From: Rhodocyclales bacterium
Lineage (GTDB): Bacteria; Pseudomonadota; Gammaproteobacteria; Burkholderiales; Rhodocyclaceae
Reading direction: 5' to 3'
Assembly: GCA_016215645.1 (NCBI GenBank)
Contig: JACRIX010000001.1
Coordinates: forward strand, 1-42,564
DNA: 42,564 nucleotides
Shown here one piece after another: positions 1 to 8,391 of the stretch. Under the pieces are notes generated by a model, which was given only the letters and a program-made list of their open reading frames with translations, was not told the DNA's origin and did no database searches. Numbering within the stretch: position 1 is the stretch's first letter; each line of letters opens with the position of its first letter. The translations under genes and the position numbers were made by a program.

Positions 1-22
1 GCACAGTTTGCTACACAGTCGC

Positions 23-39
23 AAAACACCGAAGTGGTT
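23..39 (-). terminator. weak terminator-like hairpin after tRNA-Arg
   Basis: On the minus strand, downstream of tRNA-Arg, a CAC-TTCG-GTG hairpin is followed by TTTT. The stem is only 3 bp with partial A-T extension, so it is weak. It resembles the hairpin downstream of tRNA-His in this window, which supports a terminator role. Confidence 0.35.
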
Positions 40-63
40 ACTATCTCTGCAACTGCCTGATAT

Positions 64-140
64 TGGTCCGCCCGACAGGACTCGAACCTGTTACCCCCGG
101 CTTAGAAGGCCGGTGCTCTATCCAGATGAGCTACGGGCGG
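64..140 (-). tRNA. tRNA-Arg (anticodon UCU)
   Basis: Read on the minus strand, this 77-nt stretch folds as a tRNA. It has a 7-bp acceptor stem (CCGCCCG pairing with CGGGCGG), a D-arm beginning TAGCTCATCTGG, an anticodon loop CTTCTAA with anticodon TCT, a T-arm with GTTCGAGTCC, discriminator A and an encoded CCA end. The anticodon reads AGA/AGG arginine codons, which are rare in GC-rich genomes such as this one. No integrase or attachment site is visible at its 3' side, although only 63 bases of that side are in the window. Confidence 0.95.
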
Positions 141-237
141 AAGCCTTGCGGCAGTGGCGGGTGAGTTTAGCTCAGGACGCAACAAACCGGGCCGGGAGAG
201 GCATAATTGCGGATGCAACGCTGATTCTGATCCTTTT

Positions 238-468
238 ATGTCGACCGAACCCACTTATTGCTATCACTGCCGTACTCATCATCCGCGCAACGAGATGCGC
301 CTGATGGTGACCAAGACCGGCAAACGTTGGCGCTGCATTCGCAGCATCGAAGCCACCCAGCAGGGACGCGAGGCGCGCGAAGCCTACGGGCGCCTGGTAT
401 CGGAAATCAATCGCGCCGAATCGAAGAGCCGCGCCCAACGCCTCAACAACCTGCTCCAGGAAAAGTAA
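238..468 (+). CDS. small Cys-rich putative zinc-binding protein upstream of yajD
   Basis: This 76-residue protein is not assigned to a named family. The N-terminus has a CYHC pair at about residues 8-11, several histidines, and a third cysteine in the segment KRWRCI, which looks like a small incomplete zinc-ribbon. The C-terminal half is charged and helical (Arg/Glu/Ala-rich). The ATG at 238 is chosen because conserved-looking sequence begins there. The in-frame GTG at 154 would add an unconvincing leader starting in the tRNA spacer. Its stop lies 4 nt before the yajD ATG, and the yajD ribosome-binding site lies inside its last codons, so the two genes are translationally close and probably co-transcribed. 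A nucleic-acid-related role is only inferred from the HNH neighbour. Confidence 0.7.
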   Translation: MSTEPTYCYHCRTHHPRNEMRLMVTKTGKRWRCIRSIEATQQGREAREAYGRLVSEINRAESKSRAQRLNNLLQEK

Positions 469-472
469 TTCC

Positions 473-838
473 ATGGCGGCCGATCCGGGGAAACTCGACC
501 GCATCGTCGCCGATGCACGCCGGGCCGCCGAGTCGCGCGAACAGGGTTACCGTGAAAAGGCGCTCAAGATCTACCCGTGGATCTGCGGCCGCTGCGCCCG
601 AGAATTTACGCGCACCAATCTGCGCGAACTGACGGTGCATCATCGTGATCACAACCACGACAACAACCCGCCGGATGGCAGCAACTGGGAGCTGCTGTGC
701 CTTTACTGCCACGACAACGAACACCAGCGGCATCTTGAGGCCGGCAGCGGCGCCTCCGCGGCAGGCACGACCCTGTCCGGCGCGGCAAGCCATTCGCCGT
801 TTGCCGACCTGCGCGCAATGCTCGGCAAGCGCGGCTAA
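473..838 (+). CDS. yajD: YajD family HNH nuclease
   Basis: This is a 121-aa HNH endonuclease-fold protein closely resembling E. coli YajD (about 115 aa). The diagnostic core is intact: REKALKIYPWICGRC supplies the first CxxC pair, LTVHHRDHNHDNN is the HNH catalytic segment, and ELLCLYCHDNEH holds the second CxxC pair and the terminal histidines. The C-terminus ends with the family-typical PFADLRAMLGK. Family knowledge predicts a zinc-stabilised beta-beta-alpha metal nuclease fold, and the biological substrate is not established. An AGGAAAAG ribosome-binding site lies about 7 nt before the ATG. The stop abuts the convergent histidine kinase gene with no spacer. Confidence 0.92.
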   Translation: MAADPGKLDRIVADARRAAESREQGYREKALKIYPWICGRCAREFTRTNLRELTVHHRDHNHDNNPPDGSNWELLCLYCHDNEHQRHLEAGSGASAAGTTLSGAASHSPFADLRAMLGKRG

Positions 839-1450
839 CTACCGCGGCAAGCGCAGGCAAAACACCGCCCCGCCCTCGTTTCTCAGTTCGACGCATCCTT
901 CCCGGCCACCGCTGTCGTGCAGTCGCGCCACACGGCGGGCGAGGTACAGCCCCAAACCCGTGCCTTCGCGGCTCAGCGCCTGCATGCCAAGCGACTGACC
1001 AAGCAGTTCCCCGGAAAATCCGGGGCCGTCGTCCAGCACAGCGAACTCCAGACAGTCGCCGGATAGGCGGGCCTGGAGCGTTACCGCCGACCTGGAATGG
1101 CGCATCGCGTTATATAGCGCATCGCGCATTACCAGGCGAACCAGCGCTTCGTCATAGAACCACAAGGTCGGCGCATCGCCGGCATTGAAGCGGAGGGCAA
1201 GGCTGGTTTCCCTGCCGGCCTCGGCCGCCAGCTCTTGCAGCAGGTCCGCCGGCACATGGGCATCGATGTCGGCCTGTAGTTGCCCCTTCTCTGACCTGTA
1301 GTAGACCAGCAAGCGGGTCAGGGTCAGCGCCGCCTCCATGGCGCCACGAACCGTTTCCGCGTCACCCTTTGCATCGGCCCGATTCGCCAGCAGGGCAAGT
1401 CGGTTCTTGACGTCGTGAATCGTTATCGCGGCAAGGTCGGCGAATTCCAT
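839..1450 (-). CDS. soluble sensor-less histidine kinase
   Basis: This 203-aa kinase has no sensor or membrane domain. A dimerisation/phosphoacceptor-like helix at the N-terminus contains IHDVKNRL, with His about residue 12 the probable phosphoacceptor. The ATPase part has an N-box (RDALYNAMRHS), a G1 box (DDGPGF) and a G2 box (GTGLGLYLA), so it should bind ATP. The ATG at 1450 overlaps the stop of the upstream receiver gene as TGATG, indicating translational coupling, and a GTG at 1453 is an alternative start. The partner is almost certainly the co-transcribed REC-TPR protein. The input signal must come from the TPR protein or from another partner. Confidence 0.85.
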   Translation of the reverse strand: MEFADLAAITIHDVKNRLALLANRADAKGDAETVRGAMEAALTLTRLLVYYRSEKGQLQADIDAHVPADLLQELAAEAGRETSLALRFNAGDAPTLWFYDEALVRLVMRDALYNAMRHSRSAVTLQARLSGDCLEFAVLDDGPGFSGELLGQSLGMQALSREGTGLGLYLARRVARLHDSGGREGCVELRNEGGAVFCLRLPR

Positions 1451-3072
1451 CACTTCCGGCCGACGATGAACGTGCTGCGAATCCGTCCCAGCAGATCCTC
1501 GATCTCGGCCAGCTTGGGATAGGCCGGATCCCTTGACTCCACGGCCTTCTGGAAGGCCTGGGCCTGGAGCACCTTCTCCGCATCCAGGCCATTGGTCAGG
1601 ACATCGAACAGCAAGGCCGACGCTGCGTTGGCCACAATCTGAATGTTTCCAGGCAGGCGCTGCGCGGCTCTGGTCAGCATTTCGGCGGCGAGGGTCAACT
1701 CACCGGCCTTGGCCTTGAGCACGGCCTCATTGTTGAGCTGGATGATCTCGCGAATGCTTTCGGCAACCAGTTTCTCGGCAACGCTGCCCGCCCCATGGGC
1801 TCGCAGGACAGTCGATACGCGATCGTGCAGAGCTTTGGCTTCCGGGTGGGTCTGCACCAGGGTCTTCAGTATTCCGTGAGCCTCGTCCCGCTTGCCGGCA
1901 GTGAGACAGGCCTTGGCCACCGCCATGGCCGCGCCGGCCGGCAGATGCGCGGTATCCGTCCGCAGCGCCCGCGTCAATGCCGCCTCGGCCTTGTCGCGAT
2001 TTCCTGCCTTCTGGTGCGCCATGGCCTCGACGGCCGCGAGGTGCGCATCCTCGGCATCGCTCTTGAAGTTTTTGCAGGCTTCCTCGATCAAGGCCACGGC
2101 TTTCACCGGCTCGCCGTTCTCGGTGAAGGCATTTCCCAGCCGGGCAATGTCCCCGGTTTCCCGTAGCGGCGTGTTCCGCGTTTTCTTGACCACCTTCTCC
2201 AGCGCCGCCTCGACCCGCTTGAAGTCGCCCTTGTCCTCGGCAACAGCCGCCACCGCACGATGCCGCGCCAGCGAATTCGGCGCAATGGCGCACGCGCTGT
2301 CGAGAATTCCCAGGGCCGCATCGGGATCCCCGGACGCGACATGGACCTTGCCGAGCAGATCGTAGGCGGCCATCAGTTGCGGTGACTCCCGGATCAGGCC
2401 AGCGAGCGACTCTTTGCACTCGTCGTCCCTGCCCAGTTGATGCAATGCGCGCGACAAGCCCAGCCTGGCCCAGGGCAAGGGACGCCGTGCAATCATCTGG
2501 CGATAGAACTCGAGCGCCTCCTCTGCCCGCCGCGATGCCAGCAAGGCATTGCCCTTGATGCGCATGGCATCGACCAGATAGCGATCGCGAGCGCCGATGA
2601 TGTCATCGCACACCTTGACCACGCCGGCCCAGTCGCCCTTGTCCTGCAATTTGTCGATGGTCGCCAGGCGCAGCTTCTTTTCCAGCAAACGCTCCAGCCT
2701 CAGCTTCAGCACGTCGGCCGTAAAGGGCTTGAGCAAGTAGTCGTCGGGCAGGCACTCCGCGGCGGTCACCACGCTTTCGTACCCTTTCTCTGCCGTCACC
2801 ATCACGAACAGCACCCCGCGACCGATGATCCGTCGCGTGCGCAGGTATTCGAGGAATTGCTGCCCGTCGGTGCCGCCGCCCAGATAGTAGTCGGCAAGAA
2901 TGACATCAAAGCGCTCGTTCTTGAACTGCTCGAGCGCATCCTTCACGGTGGCAGATACTGCGATGCGTTCGCAACCGAGACTGCCCAGTTGCGAACGCAG
3001 GGAGGTCCGCGCCTCGGGCATGTCGTCGAGGATCAGGACACTCTTGTTCTTGAATGGGGTGACTAGTGCCAT
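1450..3072 (-). CDS. response regulator with C-terminal TPR array
   Basis: This 540-aa protein starts with a CheY-like receiver. The acidic pair is in LILDD, the phosphoacceptor Asp is about residue 61 in VILADYY, and the conserved Lys is in LLKPF. The remaining ~400 residues are helical tetratricopeptide-type repeats with recurring A/L/G/Y/A/P spacing, continuing to the C-terminus without a DNA-binding or enzymatic output domain. The output is therefore probably protein-protein contact. A longer upstream in-frame extension runs back into the tRNA-His region and is rejected, because the ATG at 3072 precedes the receiver's first strand and has a GGAAA site. The downstream kinase gene is coupled by TGATG. 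The tRNA-His terminator lies just upstream, so an own promoter is needed, but none is obvious. Confidence 0.88.
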   Translation of the reverse strand: MALVTPFKNKSVLILDDMPEARTSLRSQLGSLGCERIAVSATVKDALEQFKNERFDVILADYYLGGGTDGQQFLEYLRTRRIIGRGVLFVMVTAEKGYESVVTAAECLPDDYLLKPFTADVLKLRLERLLEKKLRLATIDKLQDKGDWAGVVKVCDDIIGARDRYLVDAMRIKGNALLASRRAEEALEFYRQMIARRPLPWARLGLSRALHQLGRDDECKESLAGLIRESPQLMAAYDLLGKVHVASGDPDAALGILDSACAIAPNSLARHRAVAAVAEDKGDFKRVEAALEKVVKKTRNTPLRETGDIARLGNAFTENGEPVKAVALIEEACKNFKSDAEDAHLAAVEAMAHQKAGNRDKAEAALTRALRTDTAHLPAGAAMAVAKACLTAGKRDEAHGILKTLVQTHPEAKALHDRVSTVLRAHGAGSVAEKLVAESIREIIQLNNEAVLKAKAGELTLAAEMLTRAAQRLPGNIQIVANAASALLFDVLTNGLDAEKVLQAQAFQKAVESRDPAYPKLAEIEDLLGRIRSTFIVGRK

Positions 3073-3114
3073 CGGGTTTCCGTAGCCGGGCAGTTTACAC
3101 ACCCTTGACGGCCG

Positions 3115-3143
3115 CCAAAACGAAAACAGCCACCGAAGTGGCC
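3115..3143 (-). terminator. Rho-independent terminator of tRNA-His
   Basis: On the minus strand a GCCAC-TTCG-GTGGC hairpin with a stable UUCG tetraloop is followed by TGTTTTCGTTTT. It begins about 26 nt downstream of the tRNA-His CCA end and sits before the REC-TPR gene, so it should separate the two transcripts. Confidence 0.75.
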
Positions 3144-3168
3144 GTCCAGGCATTTTGCGCAAATTCGG

Positions 3169-3245
3169 TGGGGTGGCTGATGGGACTCGAACCCACGACA
3201 ACTGGAATCACAATCCAGGACTCTACCAACTGAGCTACAGCCACC
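3169..3245 (-). tRNA. tRNA-His (anticodon GUG)
   Basis: On the minus strand a full cloverleaf is visible. It has an encoded extra G at position -1 (histidine identity), acceptor GTGGCTG pairing with CAGCCAC, D-arm TAGCTCAGTTGG, anticodon loop ATTGTGATT with anticodon GTG, T-arm GGTTCGAGTCC, discriminator C opposite G-1, and an encoded CCA. The G-1:C73 pair is the known identity element for HisRS. Confidence 0.96.
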
Positions 3246-3288
3246 ACCGCTAACCCATCTGATGAGTGAGCCCTCAGACAGGCCGCGA

Positions 3289-3317
3289 ATTATCAAAGAA
3301 AGCGGCCAAAGAAGCAA
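3289..3317 (-). promoter_or_regulatory. sigma70-type promoter of tRNA-His
   Basis: On the minus strand, TTGCTT is followed after exactly 17 nt by GATAAT. The region after the -10 box is GC-rich (CGCGGCC), as in stringently controlled stable-RNA promoters. The predicted start lies about 37 nt before the mature tRNA. Confidence 0.65.
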
Positions 3318-3369
3318 GCGCCTGGGCCACCCCGGGCACTCCGGGCCGAGCGATTTTCTGTTGCGTTTG

Positions 3370-3399
3370 CTTGTCAGACAAGCCGAACTCGCGTACCAT
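3370..3399 (+). promoter_or_regulatory. promoter of the beta-oxidation operon with overlapping operator-like palindrome
   Basis: TTGTCA (3371-3376) and TACCAT (3394-3399) are separated by 17 nt, a plausible sigma70 promoter firing into the acyl-CoA dehydrogenase operon with a leader of about 70 nt. The -35 box sits inside a perfect palindrome, CTTGTC-A-GACAAG (3370-3382), which is well placed for a repressor. No regulator gene is adjacent, so the regulator is unknown. Confidence 0.5.
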
Positions 3400-3474
3400 T
3401 ATTGTGGAATCATGTTCTGCAATGCAGTCCATCAAAACCAGACAATCCCGAATTTCCCGGAGAACCCATCACCC

Positions 3475-4683
3475 ATGGATCTCGATTATTCCGTCGAAGA
3501 AAGCCAATTCCGCGCCGAAGTTCGCGCCTTCCTGCGCGACCAGCTCCCCAACGAAATCGCCCGCAAGGTGCACGGCGGCAAACGCCTGGCCAAGGACGAT
3601 TTCGTCCGCTGGCAGAAAATCCTCCACGCCAAAGGCTGGGGCGCCAGCAGTTGGCCCGTGGCCCACGGCGGCACCGGCTGGAGCCCGGTGCAGCAGCACA
3701 TCTTCGACGAGGAGTGCGCCGACGCCGGCGCGCCGATGCAACTGCCCTTCGGCCTCAAGATGGTGGCCCCGGTGATCATGGCCTTTGGCAACCCGGCACA
3801 GCAGGCGCGCTTCCTGCCGCGCATCGTCGACGGCAGCGACTGGTGGTGCCAGGGCTACTCCGAGCCGGGCTCGGGCTCCGACCTGGCGTCATTGAAGACC
3901 CGCGCCGTGCGGGATGGCGACCACTATGTGGTGAACGGCCAGAAGACCTGGAACACCCTGGGCCAATACGCCGACTGGATCTTCTGCCTGGTCCGCACCA
4001 GCAGCGAAGGCCGCCAGCAGGAGGGCATCTCCTTCCTCCTGATCGACATGAAGACGCCCGGCATCACCGTGCGCCCGATCATCATGATGGACGGCGAGCA
4101 CGAGATCAACGAGGTCTGGTTCGAGGACGTCAAAGTGCCGGTCGAGAACCGGGTGGGTGAAGAGAACAAGGGCTGGACCTACGCCAAGTTCCTGCTCGGC
4201 CACGAACGCACCGGCATCGCCGGCGTCGGCCGCTCCAAACGCGAGTTGAAGAAGTTGAAGGCCATCGCCTGCCGCGAAAGCAGCGCCGGCCGCCCGCTGA
4301 TCGAGGATGCGCGCTTCCGCGACCGCATCGCCCAGGTCGAGATGGAACTCATGGCGCTGGAAATCACCAACCTGCGCGTCATCTCGGCCGAGGGCGAGAA
4401 GAAGCGCGCCCCCGGGCCGGAAGCCTCGATCCTCAAGATCAAGGGCTCCGAGATCCAGCAACTGCTCACCGAATTGCAGATGCAGGCCCTGGGCCACTAT
4501 GCCCTGCCCTGGCTGCACGAATCGCTCGACCCGGCCTGGTCCGGCGACCCGGCGATGCCGGCGTATGAAGACGACGCCGGGCCGCTCTCGGGCCACTACT
4601 TCAATGTGCGCAAGACCACCATCTATGGCGGCTCCAACGAAATCCAAAAGAACATCATTTCGCAAATGATCCTTGGACTCTGA
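3475..4683 (+). CDS. acyl-CoA dehydrogenase, PimC-like large subunit
   Basis: This 402-aa flavoprotein of the acyl-CoA dehydrogenase family would introduce a 2,3-double bond into an acyl-CoA and pass electrons to ETF. The family signature is in GYSEPGSGSDLAS, followed by GQKTWNT. The C-terminus has IYGGSNEIQ, the usual end of the catalytic domain. The N-terminal helical domain and an extended LRDQLP segment match the large subunit of the pimeloyl-CoA dehydrogenase type (PimC). The next gene encodes the matching small subunit, so a heteromeric enzyme as in Pim or the actinobacterial FadE26/FadE27 pairs is inferred. The ATG at 3475 is used because sequence before it lacks the family fold. A GGAG site lies rather far (12 nt) upstream. 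First gene of the operon. Confidence 0.9.
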   Translation: MDLDYSVEESQFRAEVRAFLRDQLPNEIARKVHGGKRLAKDDFVRWQKILHAKGWGASSWPVAHGGTGWSPVQQHIFDEECADAGAPMQLPFGLKMVAPVIMAFGNPAQQARFLPRIVDGSDWWCQGYSEPGSGSDLASLKTRAVRDGDHYVVNGQKTWNTLGQYADWIFCLVRTSSEGRQQEGISFLLIDMKTPGITVRPIIMMDGEHEINEVWFEDVKVPVENRVGEENKGWTYAKFLLGHERTGIAGVGRSKRELKKLKAIACRESSAGRPLIEDARFRDRIAQVEMELMALEITNLRVISAEGEKKRAPGPEASILKIKGSEIQQLLTELQMQALGHYALPWLHESLDPAWSGDPAMPAYEDDAGPLSGHYFNVRKTTIYGGSNEIQKNIISQMILGL

Positions 4684-4687
4684 GACC

Positions 4688-5812
4688 ATGAACTTCGACT
4701 ACACGGAAGAACAGATCGCCCTGCAAGACACCCTGCGCCGCTTCTTTGCCCGCGACTACGGCTTCGAGCACCGTCGTGCCATGAGCAAGTCGGCGGATGG
4801 ATTCGACCGCGCCGCCTGGGCCACCTTCGCCGACTTCGGCATCCTCGCCCTGCCCTTCCCCGAGGACTTCGGCGGACTCAATGGCAACGCCGTCGATACC
4901 ATGCTGGTGATGGAAATGCTCGGTCGCGGCCTGGCGCTCGAACCCTACCTGCCCGGTGTCGTGCTCTGCGGTGGCCTGCTCCGCGATGCCGGCAGCACCG
5001 CGCAAAAGGAGGCGCTGCTGCCCGCCATCGCCGGCGGCGAACTGATGCTCGCCTTTGCCCACTTTGGAGCCGGCGGCCGCTACGCCCTCGACCACGTCGC
5101 GACGAAAGCCACGCCGGAGGGCGGCGGCTGGACGCTCGACGGTGCCAAAGCGGTCGTGCTGGCCGCGCCCTCCGCCGACAAGTTCATCGTCTCGGCGCGC
5201 GAAGGGCTCGGCCTCTCGCTGTTCCTGGTCGATGCCAAGGCGCCCGGCGTGAGCCTGCGCAGCTACCCGACCCAGGACGGCGCCCGCGCCGCGGATCTCC
5301 GCCTCGACGGAGTCCAGGTCAGTGCCGACGCCCTGATCGGCCCCGCCGGCGGCGCCCTGCCGCTGATCGAGCGCGCCGTCGATTACGCCAATGCCGCGCT
5401 TTGCGCCGAAGCCGTCGGCATCATGGCCGCACTCAACGAAGTCACGCTCGAATACCTGAAGACGCGCAAGCAGTTCGGCCAGCCGATCGGCAAGTTCCAG
5501 GCCCTGCAACACCGCATGGCCGACATGGTGATCGCCACCGAACAGGCCCGTTCCATGGCCACGCTGGCCGCCGTGCGCGCCGATTCGGACGACGCTGCCG
5601 AGCGCAGCCGCTGCATCGCCGCGGCCAAGGCCTACGTGTTGCAGTCGGCGCGCCTGGTCGGCCAGCAGGCAGTGCAACTGCATGGCGGCATGGGCGTCAC
5701 CGACGAGCTCAACGTCGGCCACTACTTCAAACGCCTGACCATGATCGGCCTCAGCTTCGGCGACGTCGATTACCACCTCGGCCGCTTTTCCGACAGCTTG
5801 CTGGCGGCATGA
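4688..5812 (+). CDS. acyl-CoA dehydrogenase, PimD-like small subunit
   Basis: This 374-aa acyl-CoA dehydrogenase family protein starts 4 nt after the stop of the large-subunit gene. The N-terminus MNFDYTEEQIALQ is the standard ACAD start, which favours the ATG at 4688 over the in-frame ATG at 4673 inside the previous gene. The middle flavin domain is less canonical than in the partner: the ACAD signature is degenerate around FAHFGAGGRYALD. The C-terminal domain keeps QLHGGMGVTDE. This fits a heteromeric ACAD in which the subunits divide FAD binding and catalysis. The substrate could be a dicarboxylyl-CoA, a ring-degradation intermediate or a branched acyl-CoA; the sequence does not decide. 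Confidence 0.88.
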   Translation: MNFDYTEEQIALQDTLRRFFARDYGFEHRRAMSKSADGFDRAAWATFADFGILALPFPEDFGGLNGNAVDTMLVMEMLGRGLALEPYLPGVVLCGGLLRDAGSTAQKEALLPAIAGGELMLAFAHFGAGGRYALDHVATKATPEGGGWTLDGAKAVVLAAPSADKFIVSAREGLGLSLFLVDAKAPGVSLRSYPTQDGARAADLRLDGVQVSADALIGPAGGALPLIERAVDYANAALCAEAVGIMAALNEVTLEYLKTRKQFGQPIGKFQALQHRMADMVIATEQARSMATLAAVRADSDDAAERSRCIAAAKAYVLQSARLVGQQAVQLHGGMGVTDELNVGHYFKRLTMIGLSFGDVDYHLGRFSDSLLAA

Positions 5813-7611
5813 CCGTGGCGGGGATCATCAACCGCCGCGACCTCGACTTCCAGCTCTTCGAAGTCCTCGATGCCGAAGCGCTGACGCAGCGTCCGCGCTA
5901 CGCCGAGCACAGCCGCGAGACCTTCGCCGCCGTGCTCGACACGGCGACCGCCATCGCCGAAGAAAAGTTCGCGCCGCACAACCGCAAGGCCGACGAGCAC
6001 GAACCGACTTTCGACGGCCAGCGCGTGAGCATGATCCCGGAAGTGGCGGAAGCGCTGAAGGCCTTCTGCGAGGCCGGCTTCATCGCCGCCGCCCATGATT
6101 TCGAACGCGGCGGCATGCAGTTGCCGGTGCTGCTGACCCAGGCGGCGTTTTCCCTGTTCAAGGGCGCCAACGTCGGTACCGCCGCCTACCCCTTCCTCAC
6201 CATCGCCAACGCCAACGTCATCCACCGCTTCGGCAGCGATGCACAACGGGCAAAGTATCTCGGCCCGCTGCTGGCCGGCCGCTTCTTCGGCACCATGGCA
6301 CTCACCGAGCCGCAGGCCGGCTCCAGCCTGTCCGACATCACCACCAGCGCCACGCCCAACCCGGACGGTACGTATTCCATCGTCGGCAACAAGATCTTCA
6401 TTTCCGCCGGCGACCATGAACTGTCGGAAAACATCGTGCACCTGGTGCTGGCCAGGATCCCCGGCGGCCCGCCAGGCGTCAAGGGCATTTCGCTGTTCAT
6501 CGTGCCCAAGTTCCACGTCGATGCCGACGGCAGCCTCGGCGCCCGCAACGATGTGGCGCTGGCGGGACTGATCCACAAGATGGGCTATCGCGGCACCACC
6601 TCGACCCTGTTGAGCTTCGGCGAAAAGGGCGCCTGCATCGGCGAACGGGTGGGTGAAGCGCACAAGGGCCTCGCCACCATGTTCCACATGATGAACGAAG
6701 CGCGCATCGGCGTCGGCATGGGCGCCGTCATGCTGGGCTACCGCGGCTACCTCGCCTCGCTGGCCTACGCACAAGAGCGCCCGCAAGGCCGCGCGCCGAC
6801 CAACAAGAACCCGAGCGAGCCGCAGCTCAAGCTCATCGAACATGCCGACATCCGCCGCATGCTGCTGGCGCAGAAAGCCTATGTCGAGGCCGGCTATGCG
6901 CTGTGCCTGTATTGCGCGCGACTGGTGGATGAAACGAAAGTCGGCGCTGATGAGACGGCGATTCAGGAGGCCGGCCTGCTGCTCGACCTGCTGACGCCGA
7001 TCGCCAAGTCCTGGCCTTCGCAGTGGTGCCTCGAAGCCAACAGCCTGGCGATCCAGATCCACGGCGGCTACGGCTACACCCGCGAATATCCGGTCGAGCA
7101 GTATTACCGCGACAACCGCCTCAACCCCATCCACGAAGGCACCCACGGCATCCAGGCGCTCGACCTGCTCGGGCGCAAGGCGGTGATGAACGGCGGCGCG
7201 GCGATGAAGCTGTTTGCCCGCGAAGCCGCCAAAACCATCGCAGAGGCGCAAAGTGATTCGGCACTGGCCGCCTACGCCCGCGAGCTGCAGGCCGCCTTGG
7301 ACGAAGTCGCCACCACGCTGCAGGCCCTGGCGCCGACGCTGACCGCCAACCCGACGCTGGCGCTGGCCAATGCCGTGCTCTTCCTCGAAGCCTTCGGCCA
7401 CACGGTGATCGCCTGGATCTGGCTGCGTCAGGCACTCGCCGCGCAGCGTGGGCTGCAAAACGGCATCGCCGCCGACGCCGACTTCTATCGTGGCAAACTG
7501 GCCACCTGCCGCTGGTTCTACCGCTGGGAACTGCCCAAGGTGCGCCAGTGGCACGAACTGCTGCGCAGCCTCGACGACACGACTCTAACGATGCCACCTG
7601 AAAGTTTCTAG
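5809..7611 (+). CDS. acyl-CoA dehydrogenase with C-terminal domain, DmdC-like
   Basis: This 600-aa protein is much longer than ordinary ACADs (about 380 aa). It belongs to the class with an extra N-terminal segment and a C-terminal helical extension, which includes 3-methylmercaptopropionyl-CoA dehydrogenase DmdC. Visible features are the ACAD signature ([12 protein letters not shown]), the loop [13 protein letters not shown], the [18 protein letters not shown] segment, and [17 protein letters not shown], which carries the family's catalytic glutamate region. Its ATG overlaps the preceding stop as ATGA. It carries one copy of the dispersed 26-bp repeat at 6937-6962, translated as KVGADETA. 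It would catalyse a second, distinct acyl-CoA oxidation in the same pathway. Confidence 0.9.
   Translation: MTVAGIINRRDLDFQLFEVLDAEALTQRPRYAEHSRETFAAVLDTATAIAEEKFAPHNRKADEHEPTFDGQRVSMIPEVAEALKAFCEAGFIAAAHDFERGGMQLPVLLTQAAFSLFKGANVGTAAYPFLTIANANVIHRFGSDAQRAKYLGPLLAGRFFGTMALTEPQAGSSLSDITTSATPNPDGTYSIVGNKIFISAGDHELSENIVHLVLARIPGGPPGVKGISLFIVPKFHVDADGSLGARNDVALAGLIHKMGYRGTTSTLLSFGEKGACIGERVGEAHKGLATMFHMMNEARIGVGMGAVMLGYRGYLASLAYAQERPQGRAPTNKNPSEPQLKLIEHADIRRMLLAQKAYVEAGYALCLYCARLVDETKVGADETAIQEAGLLLDLLTPIAKSWPSQWCLEANSLAIQIHGGYGYTREYPVEQYYRDNRLNPIHEGTHGIQALDLLGRKAVMNGGAAMKLFAREAAKTIAEAQSDSALAAYARELQAALDEVATTLQALAPTLTANPTLALANAVLFLEAFGHTVIAWIWLRQALAAQRGLQNGIAADADFYRGKLATCRWFYRWELPKVRQWHELLRSLDDTTLTMPPESF
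6937..6962 (+). repeat. dispersed 26-bp repeat, copy 1
   Basis: Core AAAGTCGGCGCTGATGAGAC then GGCGAT. It is inside the DmdC-like dehydrogenase gene and translated as K-V-G-A-D-E-T-A. Over about 34 nt it matches copy 2 with roughly six differences. It lies in a poorly conserved loop between helices. Confidence 0.6.
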
Positions 7612-7614
7612 GCG

Positions 7615-8391
7615 ATGAGCCACCCCAACATCCTGGTTGACAGCAAGGACGGCATCGTCACGATCGAGATCAGCCGCCGCGAGAAGAAGAACGCCATCAC
7701 CTCCGACATGTACCGCGCCATGAGCACGGCGCTGTCGCGGGCGAGGGACGACAGCCATGTCCGTGTGGTGCTGCTGCGCGGCCAGGAGGACATGTTCACC
7801 GCCGGCAACGACCTCGCCGACTTCCTCCAGCGCAAGGCGGGCGACCCCAGTGCCGCGATTCCCTTCCTGCACCTCATCGCCGCCTTTGAAAAACCCATCG
7901 TCGCCGCCGTCGCCGGCAACGCGGTGGGCATCGGCACCACCATGCTGCTGCATTGCGACCTGGTGTATGCCGCCGACAATGCCAAATTCCAGCTGCCCTT
8001 CGTCAATCTCGCGCTCTGCCCCGAGGGCGGCTCCAGCCTGCTGCTGCCGCGCGTCGCCGGCTACCAGCGCGCCGCCGAACTGCTGATGCTGGGCGAGCCC
8101 TTCGATGCCGCCACGGCCCGCGAGGCCGGCTTCGTCAATCGGGTGTTGCCGGCCAGCGAGCTGATGGCTGCCGCGATGGAGGCGGCGCGGAAGCTCGCCG
8201 CCCGCCCGGCCGGATCGCTCGCCGTCACCAAGGCGCTGCTGAAGCGCCCGCCGGACCGCAGCGCGATAGAAGCCATCGACGAGGAAGTGATCTTCTTCGG
8301 CGACCTCGTCGCCGCCCCGGCCGCCAAGGAAATCTTCGCTGCCTTCCTCGAAAAGCGCAGCCCCGACCCCGACAAGATCCACCAAAAATGA
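7615..8391 (+). CDS. enoyl-CoA hydratase/isomerase family protein, ECI2-like
   Basis: This 258-aa crotonase-fold enzyme has one oxyanion-hole strand at VAGNAVGIGTTMLLHCDL and substrate-binding AGNDLADF earlier. At the catalytic positions it has LPFVNLALCPEGGSS: the hydratase glutamate of the PEI motif is replaced by Phe, while the PEG glutamate is kept. This is the pattern of delta3,delta2-enoyl-CoA isomerases of the ECI2 type, so isomerisation of a 3-enoyl-CoA to 2-enoyl-CoA is more likely than hydration. It starts 3 nt after the upstream stop. With the dienoyl-CoA isomerase later in the operon it suggests an unsaturated substrate. The family call is firm; the reaction is inference from the residues. 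Confidence 0.85.
   Translation: MSHPNILVDSKDGIVTIEISRREKKNAITSDMYRAMSTALSRARDDSHVRVVLLRGQEDMFTAGNDLADFLQRKAGDPSAAIPFLHLIAAFEKPIVAAVAGNAVGIGTTMLLHCDLVYAADNAKFQLPFVNLALCPEGGSSLLLPRVAGYQRAAELLMLGEPFDAATAREAGFVNRVLPASELMAAAMEAARKLAARPAGSLAVTKALLKRPPDRSAIEAIDEEVIFFGDLVAAPAAKEIFAAFLEKRSPDPDKIHQK

Noticed and set aside
64-140. tRNA-Arg as an integration site for a mobile element
   Set aside because: No integrase, direct repeat of the tRNA 3' end or composition change is visible in the window.
8-304. Open frame at the left window edge
   Set aside because: It runs through the tRNA-Arg gene on the opposite strand and its product matches nothing; a chance frame.
5401-5808. Upstream extension of the 600-aa dehydrogenase frame
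   Set aside because: It overlaps the PimD-like gene in another frame with Arg-rich nonsense; the ATG at 5809 with ATGA overlap is the natural start.
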